Below are positions 37,535 through 37,544 of a stretch of DNA of 37,544 nt, piece by piece. The position numbers and the translations under genes were made by a program. Each line of letters begins with the position of its first letter. Position 1 is the first letter of the stretch. Below the pieces are notes generated by a model. It was not told the origin of the DNA, ran no database searches, and saw only the letters and a program-made list of their open reading frames with translations. The stretch spans positions 1 through 37,544 of the forward strand of contig DBIN01000033.1 of NCBI GenBank assembly GCA_002296655.1, written 5' to 3'. This DNA is from Acinetobacter sp. UBA801. Lineage in GTDB: Bacteria > Pseudomonadota > Gammaproteobacteria > Pseudomonadales > Moraxellaceae.

Positions 37535-37544
37535 TAACTGAAGA
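37535..37544 (+). rRNA. 16S rRNA, first ten bases (cut by window end)
   Basis: The final bases TTTTAACTGAAGA match the start of Acinetobacter 16S rRNA, where AGTTTGATC follows. By alignment with Escherichia coli position 1 the mature end is near 37535. The rest of the gene lies outside the window; strong promoters and a leader immediately upstream support it. Confidence 0.82.

Overview
The window looks like chromosome of an Acinetobacter (Moraxellaceae). The base composition is AT-rich, the ATP synthase operon has the gammaproteobacterial order atpIBEFHAGDC, the def / lysM-dprA-tsaC arrangement is the one known from Pseudomonadales, and the last ten bases match the 5' end of an Acinetobacter-type 16S rRNA gene. 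Most of it is conserved housekeeping sequence. I found no phage, CRISPR array, toxin-antitoxin pair or defence system.

Layout. 0-1.8 kb: a membrane-anchored diguanylate cyclase. 1.9-4.7 kb: uvrA on the minus strand. 4.9-5.5 kb: a broken tenA (thiaminase II family) with three lesions. 5.8-11.0 kb: a DUF475/TerC-like membrane protein, a YajR-type MFS transporter, ssb, ahpC and a pirin, several of them followed by clear terminators. 11.4-13.9 kb: an FAD-dependent oxidoreductase and a SAM methyltransferase, separated by a 268-bp MITE-like element. 13.9-15.06 kb: a small accessory stretch with a second, 104-bp MITE-like element, tRNA-Thr(TGT), a short unknown ORF and a decayed IS5-family end. 15.1-17.3 kb: a Dyp-type peroxidase, an RhtB-type exporter and a small membrane protein.

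17.3-20.3 kb: the zinc-uptake locus zur-znuC-znuB diverging from znuA, with a 7-1-7 Zur-type palindrome between them. 20.5-27.7 kb: the complete F1Fo ATP synthase operon, with a sigma70-type promoter in front and a strong, probably bidirectional terminator behind. 27.8-30.3 kb: a lipoprotein, a BtuE-type glutathione peroxidase and a frameshifted EamA transporter. 30.3-30.66 kb: an intergenic region where a good promoter is followed by tandem terminators, which is a candidate small RNA. 30.7-34.3 kb: tsaC, dprA and a LysM protein on the minus strand, with def diverging. 34.4-36.9 kb: a copper module, a His-rich DUF2946-like protein followed by an OprC-type TonB-dependent copper receptor. 37.1-37.5 kb: the promoter and leader region of an rRNA operon whose 16S gene begins at the window edge.

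Themes: metal homeostasis (zinc import under Zur, copper receptor), peroxide defence (AhpC, Dyp peroxidase, glutathione peroxidase, perhaps pirin), energy generation (ATP synthase), and DNA repair or uptake (UvrA, SSB, DprA). The less ordinary parts are the two small inverted-repeat elements, the two broken genes, the candidate sRNA, and the His-rich tails on ZnuC and Zur.
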